From M0103 sp040386155 (GTDB lineage: Bacteria > Bacteroidota > Bacteroidia > Flavobacteriales_D > Crocinitomicaceae), in the NCBI GenBank assembly GCA_040386155.1, contig JAZKFZ010000001.1, forward strand, positions 644,053 through 708,052: 64,000 bases of DNA, written 5' to 3'. Made by a program: the position numbers and the translations under genes. A model generated the notes under the pieces. It saw only the letters and a program-made list of their open reading frames with translations, was not told where the DNA came from and searched no databases. Positions 26,040-36,419 of the stretch are shown here, one piece after another; within the stretch, counting starts at the first letter, position 1; every line of letters begins with the position of its first letter.

Positions 26040-26081
26040 AAGAAGGCGTCCCGTTTTTTCGGGATGCCTATTCTTGTTTTT
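26040..26081 (+). terminator. Terminator/attenuator-like hairpin between rplL and rpoB
   Basis: GGCGTCCCG (26045-26053) pairs with CGGGATGCC (26060-26068) around six T residues, extended outward by AAGAA/TTCTT, and a T run follows at 26077-26081. In E. coli an attenuator at the same place lowers rpoBC relative to the ribosomal genes. Confidence 0.8.
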
Positions 26082-26128
26082 AGGTTCTTCTAGTAAGAAA
26101 AAACAAATCAAATTTAAATAGTTTGGCC

Positions 26129-29100
26129 TTGGCAACATCAAACAATACTTCGACCAGAATAAATTTTGCTTCTACTAAGAGCAAATTCGAGTATCCAGAT
26201 TTTCTAGATATTCAAATCAAATCGTTCCAGGAATTTTTCCAATTGGAAACAACTCCTGAGAATAGAGAGAGTGAGGGATTATTTAAAGTTTTTGCTGAAA
26301 ATTTCCCCATAACAGATACACGAAACCAATTCGTATTGGAGTTCTTGGATTACTTCGTTGATCCTCCTCGCTATACCCTTGATGAGTGTATTCAAAGAGG
26401 TTTAACCTATAGCGTTCCGCTAAAAGCTAAATTGAAGTTATATTGTACTGACCCTGAACACGAGGATTTCGAAACCATCGTGCAGGATGTTTATTTAGGT
26501 ACAATTCCTTATATGACTCCTAAAGGATCATTCGTGATTAATGGTGCTGAGCGCGTTATCGTTTCTCAGTTGCACCGTTCTCCAGGGGTATTCTTTGGAC
26601 AAAGTCGTCATGCTAACGGTACAAAATTGTACTCTGCACGTGTAATTCCTTTCAAGGGATCTTGGATTGAGTTCGCTACGGATATCAATAATGTAATGTA
26701 TGCATACATCGATCGTAAGAAGAAATTGCCTGTAACTACTTTGTTCAGAGCAATCGGTTACGAAAGTGATAAAGACATTTTGGAAATCTTTGGACTTGCT
26801 GACGAGGTAAAAGCAACAAAAGCTAATCTTAAGAAATTAGTTGGTCGCCGTCTTGCCGCTCGTGTTCTAAAAACATGGATCGAAGATTTCGTTGATGAAG
26901 ATACAGGAGAGGTTGTTTCTATCGAAAGAAATGAGGTTTTACTTGATCGTGAAACTGAATTGAACGATGAAAATATTGAATCAATCATAGATTCAGGAGT
27001 GAAAAATGTGATCTTACATAAAGAAAATGTAAACATTGCTGACTTCTCTATTATTTACAATACATTACAAAAAGATACTTCCAACTCTGAAAAAGAGGCG
27101 GTTGAACATATCTACCGTCAATTGCGTAATGCTGAACCGCCAGATTATGAAACGGCTAAGAATGTATTTGAAAAATTATTCTTCTCAGACACTCGTTATG
27201 ATTTAGGGGAAGTTGGTCGTTTTCGTCTAAATAAAAAACTTAATTTATCGGAGTCTGATGAAGCAAGAGTTTTAACAAAAACTGATATTATCTCTATCAT
27301 TAAGTACTTGATCGAATTGATCAACTCTAAAGCGGATGTAGATGATATCGATCACTTGTCAAATCGTCGTGTAAGAACAGTTGGAGAACAATTGTACTCT
27401 CAATTCGGTGTTGGTTTAGCTCGTATGGCTAGAACAATTCGTGAGCGTATGAATGTGCGCGACAATGAGGTCTTTACACCTATCGACTTGATCAATGCAA
27501 AAACCTTATCTTCTGTAATTAATTCATTCTTCGGGACGAATCAGCTATCTCAGTTCATGGATCAAACAAATCCATTAGCAGAGGTTACTAATAAACGTCG
27601 TTTGTCAGCCCTAGGGCCTGGTGGACTTTCCCGTGAAAGAGCTGGATTTGAGGTTCGTGACGTTCACTATACGCACTACGGTCGTTTGTGTACTATCGAA
27701 ACACCAGAAGGACCAAATATTGGTTTGATTTCATCTCTTTGTGTTTACGCAAAGGTGAACAAACTTGGTTTTATCGAAACTCCTTACCGCAAAGTTGAGA
27801 AAGGAGTTGTAAACCTAAACGAAGAACCAATTTATTTATCTGCTGAAGAAGAGGACGCTCAAACAATTGCTCAGGCAACTGCGCAAATGGACGATAAAGG
27901 AAACATCGTTACTGATTTTGTGAAAGCTCGATTTGAAGGTGACTTCCCATTGGTGCAACCTGAAAAGGTGACCTTAATGGATGTTGGTGCCAATCAAATT
28001 GCGTCTATTGCGGCATCGTTGATTCCGTTCTTAGAGCATGATGATGCCAATCGTGCCTTGATGGGATCGAACATGCAACGTCAAGCAGTTCCATTGTTGA
28101 AACCACAATCTCCAATTGTAGGTACAGGAATTGAGCGTTTGGTTGCACGTGATTCTCGTGTATTAGTAAATGCAGAAGGTACAGGTGTTGTTGAGTACGT
28201 TGATGCTAATGAAATTGTGATTCGTTACGATTGGACAGCAGAGGACAAATTAGTGAGCTTCGAAAGCGAAGTAATTCGTTATTCATTAACAAAATATTCT
28301 AAAACAAATCAAAGTACTTGTATCAACTTGAAGCCAATCGTTAAGAAAGGTGACAAAGTTGAAAAAGGGCAAGTTCTTTGTGAAGGATACGCTACGCAAC
28401 AAGGAGAATTAGCACTTGGACAAAACATGAAAGTAGCTTTCATGCCTTGGAAAGGATACAACTTTGAGGATGCGATCGTAATTTCTGAACGAGTAGTTAG
28501 AGACGATGTCTTTACTTCAATTCACATTGATGAATACTCTTTAGAAGTGCGCGACACAAAACGAGGAATGGAGGAGTTAACTTCTGATATTCCTAACGTT
28601 AGTGAAGAAGCAACGAAAGATTTGGACGAAAATGGATTGATCAGAATTGGTGCTGAAATCAAAGAAGGTGATATCCTAATTGGTAAAATCACTCCAAAAG
28701 GTGAAACTGATCCTTCTCCAGAAGAAAAATTGTTACGTGCAATCTTCGGTGATAAAGCGGGTGACGTGAAAGATGCTTCTTTGAAAGCTGGTCCTTCATT
28801 AAGAGGAACAGTAATTGGAAAAGAGTTGTTCTCTCGTGCCGTGAAAGACCGTAAGGCGAAAGCGCAAGACAAGCCCGTATTGGAAAGTTTGGATTCAGAC
28901 TACGAAAAAGATTTAGCTGCCTTGAAAGAGAAATTAGCAGATAAATTGATGGAAGTAATTGGAGAACAAAAGTCAAATGGCGTTTTCAATAACTTTAAAG
29001 AAGAAATCATTAAAAAAGCAACAAAATTCACTCAAAAGAATTTAGTTACTATTGATTATTCTATTGTTAATCCAACAAATTGGACGACAGATTCACACGT

Positions 29101-29941
29101 TAATGCGTTAGTTGGTCGTGTAATTCATAACTTCAATATCAAAGCAAACGATTTATTAGGAGTATACAAACGTAAGAAATTCCATATTTCAGTAGGTGAT
29201 GAACTTCCTGCAGGAATTATGAAATTGGCGAAAGTATATGTTGCTCAAAAACGTAAATTGAAAGTTGGTGATAAAATGGCTGGACGTCACGGTAACAAAG
29301 GTATTGTTGCAAATATCGTTCGTCAAGAAGATATGCCATTCCTTGAAGACGGAACACCAGTTGATATCGTATTGAACCCACTAGGGGTGCCTTCACGTAT
29401 GAACCTTGGACAGATTTACGAAACTGTATTAGGTTGGGCAGGACAAAAACTAGGAGTGAAATTCGCAACACCAATTTTTGATGGAGCACATCCAGATGAA
29501 ATTAATGCATGGACAGATAAAGCAGAAGTTCCACGTTCGGGTAAAACATACTTGTATGATGGTGGAACAGGAGATCGCTTCCATCAGCCTGCAACAGTTG
29601 GAGTTATCTACATGTTGAAATTATCTCACATGGTAGATGATAAAATGCACGCTCGATCAATCGGACCATACTCTTTAATTACTCAGCAACCGCTTGGTGG
29701 TAAAGCACAGTTCGGAGGTCAACGTTTTGGAGAGATGGAGGTTTGGGCAATCGAAGCATTCGGTGCTGCAAATATTCTTCAGGAAATTTTAACTGTTAAA
29801 TCCGATGACGTAATGGGTAGAGCGAAAGCATACGAAGCCATCGTGAAAGGAGATAATATTCCTGAGCCTGGAATTCCAGAATCATTCAATGTATTATTAC
29901 ACGAACTTCGCGGATTGTGTTTGAACATTTCATTGGATTAA
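26129..29941 (+). CDS. rpoB: RNA polymerase beta subunit
   Basis: 1270 aa from the chosen start. Landmarks in order: SKFEYPDFLDIQIKSFQEFF; GSFVINGAERVIVSQLHRSP; rifampicin region FFGTNQLSQFMDQTNPLAEV and NKRRLSALGPGG; GPNIGLISSL; and C-terminal KMAGRHGNKGIVANI and QPLGGKAQFGGQRFGEMEVW. No in-frame ATG exists before residue ~130, so the gene starts with TTG: 26129 aligns with the usual MA(S/T)xN terminus of relatives, while TTG 26123 would add two residues. The rifampicin region looks wild-type (Gln, Asp, His-equivalent positions not altered as far as I can judge). Confidence 0.98.
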   Translation: MATSNNTSTRINFASTKSKFEYPDFLDIQIKSFQEFFQLETTPENRESEGLFKVFAENFPITDTRNQFVLEFLDYFVDPPRYTLDECIQRGLTYSVPLKAKLKLYCTDPEHEDFETIVQDVYLGTIPYMTPKGSFVINGAERVIVSQLHRSPGVFFGQSRHANGTKLYSARVIPFKGSWIEFATDINNVMYAYIDRKKKLPVTTLFRAIGYESDKDILEIFGLADEVKATKANLKKLVGRRLAARVLKTWIEDFVDEDTGEVVSIERNEVLLDRETELNDENIESIIDSGVKNVILHKENVNIADFSIIYNTLQKDTSNSEKEAVEHIYRQLRNAEPPDYETAKNVFEKLFFSDTRYDLGEVGRFRLNKKLNLSESDEARVLTKTDIISIIKYLIELINSKADVDDIDHLSNRRVRTVGEQLYSQFGVGLARMARTIRERMNVRDNEVFTPIDLINAKTLSSVINSFFGTNQLSQFMDQTNPLAEVTNKRRLSALGPGGLSRERAGFEVRDVHYTHYGRLCTIETPEGPNIGLISSLCVYAKVNKLGFIETPYRKVEKGVVNLNEEPIYLSAEEEDAQTIAQATAQMDDKGNIVTDFVKARFEGDFPLVQPEKVTLMDVGANQIASIAASLIPFLEHDDANRALMGSNMQRQAVPLLKPQSPIVGTGIERLVARDSRVLVNAEGTGVVEYVDANEIVIRYDWTAEDKLVSFESEVIRYSLTKYSKTNQSTCINLKPIVKKGDKVEKGQVLCEGYATQQGELALGQNMKVAFMPWKGYNFEDAIVISERVVRDDVFTSIHIDEYSLEVRDTKRGMEELTSDIPNVSEEATKDLDENGLIRIGAEIKEGDILIGKITPKGETDPSPEEKLLRAIFGDKAGDVKDASLKAGPSLRGTVIGKELFSRAVKDRKAKAQDKPVLESLDSDYEKDLAALKEKLADKLMEVIGEQKSNGVFNNFKEEIIKKATKFTQKNLVTIDYSIVNPTNWTTDSHVNALVGRVIHNFNIKANDLLGVYKRKKFHISVGDELPAGIMKLAKVYVAQKRKLKVGDKMAGRHGNKGIVANIVRQEDMPFLEDGTPVDIVLNPLGVPSRMNLGQIYETVLGWAGQKLGVKFATPIFDGAHPDEINAWTDKAEVPRSGKTYLYDGGTGDRFHQPATVGVIYMLKLSHMVDDKMHARSIGPYSLITQQPLGGKAQFGGQRFGEMEVWAIEAFGAANILQEILTVKSDDVMGRAKAYEAIVKGDNIPEPGIPESFNVLLHELRGLCLNISLD

Positions 29942-29960
29942 CATTAGTACTTAATTTGTA

Positions 29961-29966
29961 AAGGAG
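29961..29966 (+). promoter_or_regulatory. Strong Shine-Dalgarno site of rpoC
   Basis: AAGGAG lies six bases before the rpoC ATG. Most genes in the window lack such a site, which is normal for Bacteroidota, so this one stands out. Confidence 0.6.
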
Positions 29967-29972
29967 CATATA

Positions 29973-32900
29973 ATGGCTTACAGAAAAGAGACACCAAAAA
30001 AGCAAAGCAGTTTTAACAAGATTACCATTTCTTTGGCATCGCCTGAGATAATTTTGGAGCAATCAAGTGGAGAAGTGCTTAAGCCAGAAACGATTAACTA
30101 TCGTACATACAAGCCTGAAAGAGATGGTTTATTCTGTGAAAGAATTTTCGGTCCAGTGAAGGATTACGAATGTCATTGTGGTAAATACAAAAGAATCCGA
30201 TATAAAGGAATCGTTTGTGACCGTTGTGGGGTTGAAGTAACAGAAAAGAAAGTACGTCGTGAAAGAATGGGACACATTTCATTAGTGGTTCCTGTTGCTC
30301 ACATCTGGTACTTCCGTTCTTTGCCAAATAAAATTGGTTACTTAATTGGCTTGCCAACAAAAAAATTAGATCAAATTATCTATTATGAGCGTTATGTCGT
30401 GATCCAAACTGGTATCGCCACGCACGCTGATGGTGGGTTAATCAAACGTCTTGATTTCCTTACGGAAGAAGAGTACTTGGATATCCTTGATGCGCTTCCA
30501 AAAGAAAATCAATACCTTGAGGACACTGATCCAAATAAATTCATCGCGAAAATGGGTGCTGAGGCATTACATGATTTGTTGAAAGGAATTAATTTGGAAG
30601 AAACGTCGTACAATTTGCGTCACCAAGCAAACACTGAAACAGCTGTTCAACGTAAGAATGAAGCATTGAAGCGTTTGCAAGTTGTGGAAGCAATGCGTGA
30701 ATCTCAAACTAGAATTGACAACAGACCAGAATGGATGATTGTGAAAGTAGTTCCTGTTATTCCGCCTGAATTGCGTCCTCTAGTTCCTCTTGATGGTGGT
30801 CGTTTCGCTACGTCTGATTTGAATGACTTATACCGTCGTGTAATTATCAGAAATAACCGTTTGAAACGATTGATTGAAATCAAAGCTCCAGAAGTAATTT
30901 TGCGTAATGAAAAACGTATGTTGCAAGAAGCTGTTGATTCATTGTTCGACAACTCTCGTAAATCAAGTGCAGTTAAAACGGAATCAAATCGTCCTTTGAA
31001 ATCTCTTTCTGATTCATTGAAAGGTAAACAAGGTCGTTTCCGTCAAAACTTACTTGGAAAACGTGTTGATTATTCTGCACGTTCAGTAATTGTTGTTGGT
31101 CCAGATTTGAAATTGCATGAGTGTGGATTGCCTAAAGATATGGCAGCTGAACTTTACAAACCGTTTATCATCCGTAAGATGATTGAGCGTGGAATTGTGA
31201 AAACAGTTAAATCTGCAAAGAAAATTGTTGATCGCAAGGAACCAGTTGTTTGGGATATTTTGGAAAGTGTATTAAAAGGTCACCCGGTATTACTTAATCG
31301 TGCACCAACGCTTCACCGTTTGGGTATCCAAGCATTCCAACCAAAACTTATTGAAGGAAAAGCAATTCGTCTTCACCCATTAGTAACTACGGCATTCAAC
31401 GCCGATTTCGATGGTGACCAGATGGCAGTTCATTTACCATTAGGTAACGCTGCAATTTTGGAAGCGCAATTGTTGATGTTAGCTTCGCACAACATTTTGA
31501 ATCCTGCTAACGGGGCGCCAATTGCGGTACCTTCTCAGGATATGGTGCTTGGTTTATATTATATCACTAAAGGTAAAAAATCGTATGGTGATGAAAAAGT
31601 TCAAGGTGAAGGTGGAATTTTCTACTCTCCTGAAGAAGTAATCATTGCATTAAACGAAGGTAAATTAGATTTACATGCTCATATTAAGGTTAAATCGTAT
31701 GATTTGAACGAACAAGGTGAGCCCGCATTAATGATGATTGAAACTACTGCTGGACGTATACTCTTCAATGAGCGCGTTCCACGTGAAGTTGGTTTCATCA
31801 ACGATGTCTTGACCAAAAAAGCACTACGTGATATTATCGGTCAAGTATTGAAAGTCTCTGGTACTTCTAAGACAGCGAAATTCTTGGATGATATCAAAGA
31901 ATTAGGATATGATATGGCATTTAAAGGTGGACTTTCGTTCAATCTTGATGACATCATTATTCCAAAAGAAAAAGTAGAATTAGTAAAGAAAGCAGAGGGT
32001 GAGGTTAAGGAAGTAATGGTTAACTACTCAATGGGATTGATTACTAATAATGAGCGTTACAATCAAATTATTGATATTTGGACAACTACCAACTTGCGTT
32101 TGACTCAAACATTGATGGATCAGTTGAAAAGCGACCGCCAAGGATTTAACTCCATCTATATGATGTTTGATTCTGGTGCACGTGGATCTAAAGAGCAGAT
32201 TCGTCAGCTTTCTGGAATGCGTGGTTTGATGGCGAAACCTCAAAAATCAGGTGCTTCTGCGCAAGAAATTATTGAAAATCCGATTCTTTCCAACTTTAAG
32301 GAAGGTCTTTCGATTCTTGAATATTTTGTCTCCACTCACGGTGCTCGTAAAGGTTTGGCCGATACGGCTTTGAAAACTGCCGATGCAGGTTACCTTACAC
32401 GTCGTTTGGTGGATGTTGCTCAAGATGTGGTGATTAATACAGATGATTGTGGTACACTCAGAGGTATTGTTGCAACAGCATTAAAGAAAAATGATGAAGT
32501 TGTTGAGCCATTGTACGATCGTATTTTGGGTAGAACAGCAGTTCATGACGTCTTTATGCCTGATAGCGATACTGTTATTGTTAGTGCTGGAGAGTTGATT
32601 CTGGAAGAAGTTGCAAATGCAATAGAAAAGGCAGGAATCGAAGAAGTTGAAATTCGTTCTGTACTTACATGTGAAATGCGTCGTGGAGTTTGTTCGAAAT
32701 GTTACGGACGTAACTTGGCAACACATAGAGCTGCTCAACTAGGAGATGCTGTTGGTGTAATTGCCGCACAATCAATTGGTGAGCCTGGTACTCAGTTGAC
32801 ACTTCGTACGTTCCACGTCGGTGGTACTGCATCGAACATCTCTGATGTATCTGATATGAAAGCGAAAGCTAGTGGTCGTTTAGAAATCGAAGAGTTAAGA

Positions 32901-34259
32901 ACAATTGAGCGCAAAAATGCTGATGGTTCAAAACGCATCGTTGTAACTGGACGTTCTGCAGAGATGAAAATCACCGATGAGAAAACTGGAATTGTTGTGA
33001 TGAATGCTAACATCCCTTACGGATCTGAGCTTGTAATCGAAAACAGCGTGAAAGTGAAAAAAGGTGATGTGATTTGTAAGTGGGATCCCTACAATGCCGT
33101 AATCGTTTCTGAAGTTGCTGGTAAAATTGTATTTGATAGTATCTTGGATGGCGTGACGTACCGTGAGGAAGTCGATGATCAAACAGGATTTACTGAAAAG
33201 GTAATTATCGAATCGAGAGATAAAAAGAAAAACCCTGCAATTCACATCATTAATCCTAAAACGAAAGAAGTTTTAAGAGAGTACTCGCTTCCTGTTGATT
33301 CACATATCTCAGTTGCTGAGGGTGCAACAATCGAAGCAGGTGATATCTTAGTTAAAATTCCTAGAGTTGCTGGTAAAACAGGAGATATTACTGGAGGTCT
33401 TCCACGTGTAACTGAGTTATTCGAGGCGAGAAATCCTTCTAATCCTGCTGTTGTATCTGAAATTGATGGTATTGCTGAATTTGGTAAAATCAAGCGTGGT
33501 AACCGTGAAATCAAAGTAACTTCAAAAACAGGTGAAGTGAAAAATTACATGGTGCCGTTGTCTAAACACATCTTGGTGCAAGAAAATGATTTCATCCGTG
33601 CTGGACATCCATTGTCTGACGGTGCAATCACGCCAAATGATATCTTAAATATTGAAGGACCTACAAAAGTTCAAGAGTATATCGTGAATGAAATTCAAGA
33701 GGTTTACCGTCTACAAGGGGTGAAAATCAACGATAAGCACTTTGAAGTAATTGTACGTCAAATGATGTTGAAAGCGGAAATTATCGATGCTGGAGATACT
33801 CGTTTCTTGGAAGGACAATCTGTTCACAAAGCAGATATCATGGAAGAAAACGATTCTATCTACGGTATGATGGTGGTAATTGATTCAGGAGAATCTACTG
33901 CAATGAAAAACGGACAGATTGTTAGTGCTCGTCAATTACGTGATGAAAACTCACAATTGAAACGTACTGATAAAAAGCAAGTAGAAGCTCGTGATGCATT
34001 CCCAGCTACATCTACACCTTTATTGCAGGGGATTACGCGTGCATCACTTCAAACACAATCGTTTATTTCTGCGGCATCGTTCCAGGAAACAACGAAAGTG
34101 TTGAACGAAGCAGCAATCTCCGGTAAAGAAGATCATTTATTAGGATTGAAAGAAAATGTTATCGTTGGACACTTAATTCCTGCGGGAACAGGAGTGCGTG
34201 CATACCAAAAACATGTGGTTGCTTCCAAAGAAGTATTGGCTGAACTTTCTGAAAAATAA
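29973..34259 (+). CDS. rpoC: RNA polymerase beta' subunit
   Basis: 1428 aa. N-terminal zinc site CHCGKYKRIRYKGIVCDRCG, RHS-type KGKQGRFRQNLLGKRVDYSA, catalytic AFNADFDGDQMAVH with the three Asp residues that bind Mg, bridge/trigger-helix region (GLADTALKTADAGYLTRRLV), second zinc site with CGTLRG, CEMRRGVCSKCYG, and C-terminal ITRASLQTQSFISAASFQET. Full length and contiguous with rpoB (31-bp gap). A palindromic terminator ends the operon. Confidence 0.99.
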   Translation: MAYRKETPKKQSSFNKITISLASPEIILEQSSGEVLKPETINYRTYKPERDGLFCERIFGPVKDYECHCGKYKRIRYKGIVCDRCGVEVTEKKVRRERMGHISLVVPVAHIWYFRSLPNKIGYLIGLPTKKLDQIIYYERYVVIQTGIATHADGGLIKRLDFLTEEEYLDILDALPKENQYLEDTDPNKFIAKMGAEALHDLLKGINLEETSYNLRHQANTETAVQRKNEALKRLQVVEAMRESQTRIDNRPEWMIVKVVPVIPPELRPLVPLDGGRFATSDLNDLYRRVIIRNNRLKRLIEIKAPEVILRNEKRMLQEAVDSLFDNSRKSSAVKTESNRPLKSLSDSLKGKQGRFRQNLLGKRVDYSARSVIVVGPDLKLHECGLPKDMAAELYKPFIIRKMIERGIVKTVKSAKKIVDRKEPVVWDILESVLKGHPVLLNRAPTLHRLGIQAFQPKLIEGKAIRLHPLVTTAFNADFDGDQMAVHLPLGNAAILEAQLLMLASHNILNPANGAPIAVPSQDMVLGLYYITKGKKSYGDEKVQGEGGIFYSPEEVIIALNEGKLDLHAHIKVKSYDLNEQGEPALMMIETTAGRILFNERVPREVGFINDVLTKKALRDIIGQVLKVSGTSKTAKFLDDIKELGYDMAFKGGLSFNLDDIIIPKEKVELVKKAEGEVKEVMVNYSMGLITNNERYNQIIDIWTTTNLRLTQTLMDQLKSDRQGFNSIYMMFDSGARGSKEQIRQLSGMRGLMAKPQKSGASAQEIIENPILSNFKEGLSILEYFVSTHGARKGLADTALKTADAGYLTRRLVDVAQDVVINTDDCGTLRGIVATALKKNDEVVEPLYDRILGRTAVHDVFMPDSDTVIVSAGELILEEVANAIEKAGIEEVEIRSVLTCEMRRGVCSKCYGRNLATHRAAQLGDAVGVIAAQSIGEPGTQLTLRTFHVGGTASNISDVSDMKAKASGRLEIEELRTIERKNADGSKRIVVTGRSAEMKITDEKTGIVVMNANIPYGSELVIENSVKVKKGDVICKWDPYNAVIVSEVAGKIVFDSILDGVTYREEVDDQTGFTEKVIIESRDKKKNPAIHIINPKTKEVLREYSLPVDSHISVAEGATIEAGDILVKIPRVAGKTGDITGGLPRVTELFEARNPSNPAVVSEIDGIAEFGKIKRGNREIKVTSKTGEVKNYMVPLSKHILVQENDFIRAGHPLSDGAITPNDILNIEGPTKVQEYIVNEIQEVYRLQGVKINDKHFEVIVRQMMLKAEIIDAGDTRFLEGQSVHKADIMEENDSIYGMMVVIDSGESTAMKNGQIVSARQLRDENSQLKRTDKKQVEARDAFPATSTPLLQGITRASLQTQSFISAASFQETTKVLNEAAISGKEDHLLGLKENVIVGHLIPAGTGVRAYQKHVVASKEVLAELSEK

Positions 34260-34278
34260 TAAGTACTAAACAAAATAG

Positions 34279-34312
34279 AAAAAGCTTGTTCAATTGAACA
34301 AGCTTTTTTTTT
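34279..34312 (+). terminator. Palindromic terminator after rpoC
   Basis: A perfect 30-base palindrome (34279-34308, core AAGCTTGTTC/GAACAAGCTT) followed by T residues; it closes the rpoBC transcript. Confidence 0.9.
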
Positions 34313-34339
34313 ATCTTCACATCTGAAAAACAAACTGAA

Positions 34340-34645
34340 ATGGAAAATCAAGAAAATAACTTAAACATAGAATTGAACGAAGAAATGGCATTGGGGGTTT
34401 ATTCCAATTTAGCAATCATCACGCATTCACCTGCTGAATTTGTATGTGATTTTGTGCAAGTGATGCCAGGCATGCCAAAAGCAAAAGTGCGTTCTCGGGT
34501 AATCATGACACCAGAAAATGCAAAGCGATTTATGCGTGCATTGATCGATAATGTAAAGAAATATGAAGATAATTTTGGCGTTATTGACGACGTGGAGCCT
34601 CCAATGAATCCAATTAATTTTGGTGCACCCGGAACGATGGCTTAA
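34340..34645 (+). CDS. DUF3467 family protein
   Basis: 101 aa, cytoplasmic. The core YSNLAIITHSPAEFVCDFVQVMPGMPKAKVRSRVIMTP, read in parts as SPAEFVCDFVQVMPG and KVRSRVIMTPENAKRFMRAL, is the DUF3467 signature seen across Bacteroidota and some archaea. Its role is unknown. In Bacteroidota it usually follows rpoC, as here. Confidence 0.85.
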   Translation: MENQENNLNIELNEEMALGVYSNLAIITHSPAEFVCDFVQVMPGMPKAKVRSRVIMTPENAKRFMRALIDNVKKYEDNFGVIDDVEPPMNPINFGAPGTMA

Positions 34646-34678
34646 TTGTCAGCGATCATACTAGTACAACTAGAATAG

Positions 34679-36319
34679 TTAGTAGCTAAGTATCTGCTCC
34701 CAATTTGTTGTATTTCCCAGCGCATCAACAAGTACTATTTTAATGCTGTGCGCACTCATTTTTAAATTGGACTTCTTGTAAAAAAGTAAGTCCAATTTAC
34801 TTTCGTACTCCAATAATTGCCATTCCCCATCAACGTACAAATCGTAGTCTGCTAGAGAAGTTTCCGAATCAAAAGCTGTCCATTTGAGCATAGGTCCTGA
34901 TAATACAATGGGTTTAATTGTTGGGGGAGTTAAATCTTGTAAGATTAGCATTGGGCCTAAATTAGTGGGCTGTGCTAAACTCATCTGCGCTAGAGGATAC
35001 AATGATTCCACTTTGCGGCCATTCTTTTCGCTACGCACCTGCAAATAGCTCTTATTGCTTTGCGCCTTTTTAAACAATAGATCATACGACTGCTGCAGCG
35101 GAATTGACGAACTACCAAAAATTAATTTTTCAGCTTGAAAATCGTTCTTTCTTATTGGTTCGTAAAGGGTGTGTGCTTTTGCGGAAAAGTGAATGGCTTC
35201 TGTACTTAGTGTAATTGCTTGTCCAGGAAAATAGTAGTCCTCTTCATTAAATATTGACTTTTCGCTCAAAAGGATGGAGGGAACTTGCAACTTAAAATGA
35301 ATGGTAGATGAATTTTTCTTTGCATCGCCCACTACAATTTTAAGCACTAAATTTTCTCCAGGATGCAATGCAATAATGCCTTTCGAAATAGAGGTGATGT
35401 CCAACTCATTTTCCTCCGTTTGATACAATTTATGAAAATCATTACCCTTCAAAAATTCACCGTGATCCATGTGACAATTGATGTCTCGTGTAGCATCAAA
35501 ACCAATTTGTGCTAGTTTAGAGTGAAATTGAAGTTCGCTGTTTACAAAAAGTTCGGTACTAAAAATTCCACATTTGTTTGCTGAATTATCAAACTGATCA
35601 AAGGCATCTATCGCAAAGCCAATTTGTCCGTTTTGACGACAAAAATCTGCCGGTAACACAATTTGTTCAGCAACAGTTGTGACTCCATTTTTTGCTGGAG
35701 TTAGCGGAATCAGTAAGGTTTTCCCTGGTATAGTAAATCCTTCCTTTGTCAACGCATAAATTTTTAACGATTTAACTGTCGGCGCTTTATGGTCGGGAAT
35801 GAAAAAGCCATGCAGCAGTGGGTTTAGGGCATCATCAGTTGCTGTTTCTCGCAATTCAAAATGTAAGTGTGGTGCCGTCGATCCACCAGTATTTCCAGAA
35901 ATGGCAATGATTTGTCCACGTTCCACCACAATCTCGTTTTCTGAGAAATAGATCTCAATTTCTTCGTTTTGCTCTCTGCGCTGAATTTCTTTTACTAAAG
36001 AATCAATTTTTCCTTTGAATGATTGACAATGTGCATACACACTACTTTGCCCATTTGGATGCGCAATTTGAATCATTTTTCCGTAGCCAGAACGACTGAT
36101 TTTCACTCTCGAAACGTAGCCTTTTTGAATTGATCGAATGTTAAATCCTTCTTTACCTTTTGTCTTGAAATCCAGCCCCATGTGGAAATGATGGGGACGT
36201 AGCTCTCCGAAATTTGCTGCCAATTCCAGCGGAATATCGAGGGGCGATTGATAGTTGTTTTGTCCAAAACAAACAAGGTGAATAAATGCAAAAAGGAAGG
36301 TGTGGATTTTTAATTTCAT
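34679..36319 (-). CDS. Exported M23-family metallopeptidase
   Basis: Signal peptide (FLFAFIHLVCFGQ), then an N-terminal LytM/M23 domain at about 25-190: ELRPHHFHMGLDFKT supplies the first His and Asp zinc ligands, HPNGQSSVYAH the general base region, and STAPHLHFELR the HxH ligand. All zinc ligands are present, so it is probably an active peptidoglycan endopeptidase. The remaining ~360 residues are beta-rich and unknown. Start: ATG 36319; a TTG at 36328 would only lengthen the signal peptide. Divergent from the coiled-coil/zapA unit, both facing the cell-wall/division process. Confidence 0.88.
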   Translation of the reverse strand: MKLKIHTFLFAFIHLVCFGQNNYQSPLDIPLELAANFGELRPHHFHMGLDFKTKGKEGFNIRSIQKGYVSRVKISRSGYGKMIQIAHPNGQSSVYAHCQSFKGKIDSLVKEIQRREQNEEIEIYFSENEIVVERGQIIAISGNTGGSTAPHLHFELRETATDDALNPLLHGFFIPDHKAPTVKSLKIYALTKEGFTIPGKTLLIPLTPAKNGVTTVAEQIVLPADFCRQNGQIGFAIDAFDQFDNSANKCGIFSTELFVNSELQFHSKLAQIGFDATRDINCHMDHGEFLKGNDFHKLYQTEENELDITSISKGIIALHPGENLVLKIVVGDAKKNSSTIHFKLQVPSILLSEKSIFNEEDYYFPGQAITLSTEAIHFSAKAHTLYEPIRKNDFQAEKLIFGSSSIPLQQSYDLLFKKAQSNKSYLQVRSEKNGRKVESLYPLAQMSLAQPTNLGPMLILQDLTPPTIKPIVLSGPMLKWTAFDSETSLADYDLYVDGEWQLLEYESKLDLLFYKKSNLKMSAHSIKIVLVDALGNTTNWEQILSY

Positions 36320-36372
36320 CTCCCTCAAAATTAATCAACAATTTTTTTTTTACAAGTTGCTTAAAAAAAATG

Positions 36373-36402
36373 TTGTGCGTATATCTTACAATTTTAACTT
36401 TG
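36373..36402 (+). promoter_or_regulatory. Promoter of the coiled-coil/zapA unit
   Basis: TTG at 36373-36375, 19 bases, TAACTTTG at 36395-36402, 18 bases before the ATG at 36420. Confidence 0.6.
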
Positions 36403-36419
36403 TAGAAAGTCGCATTCTA

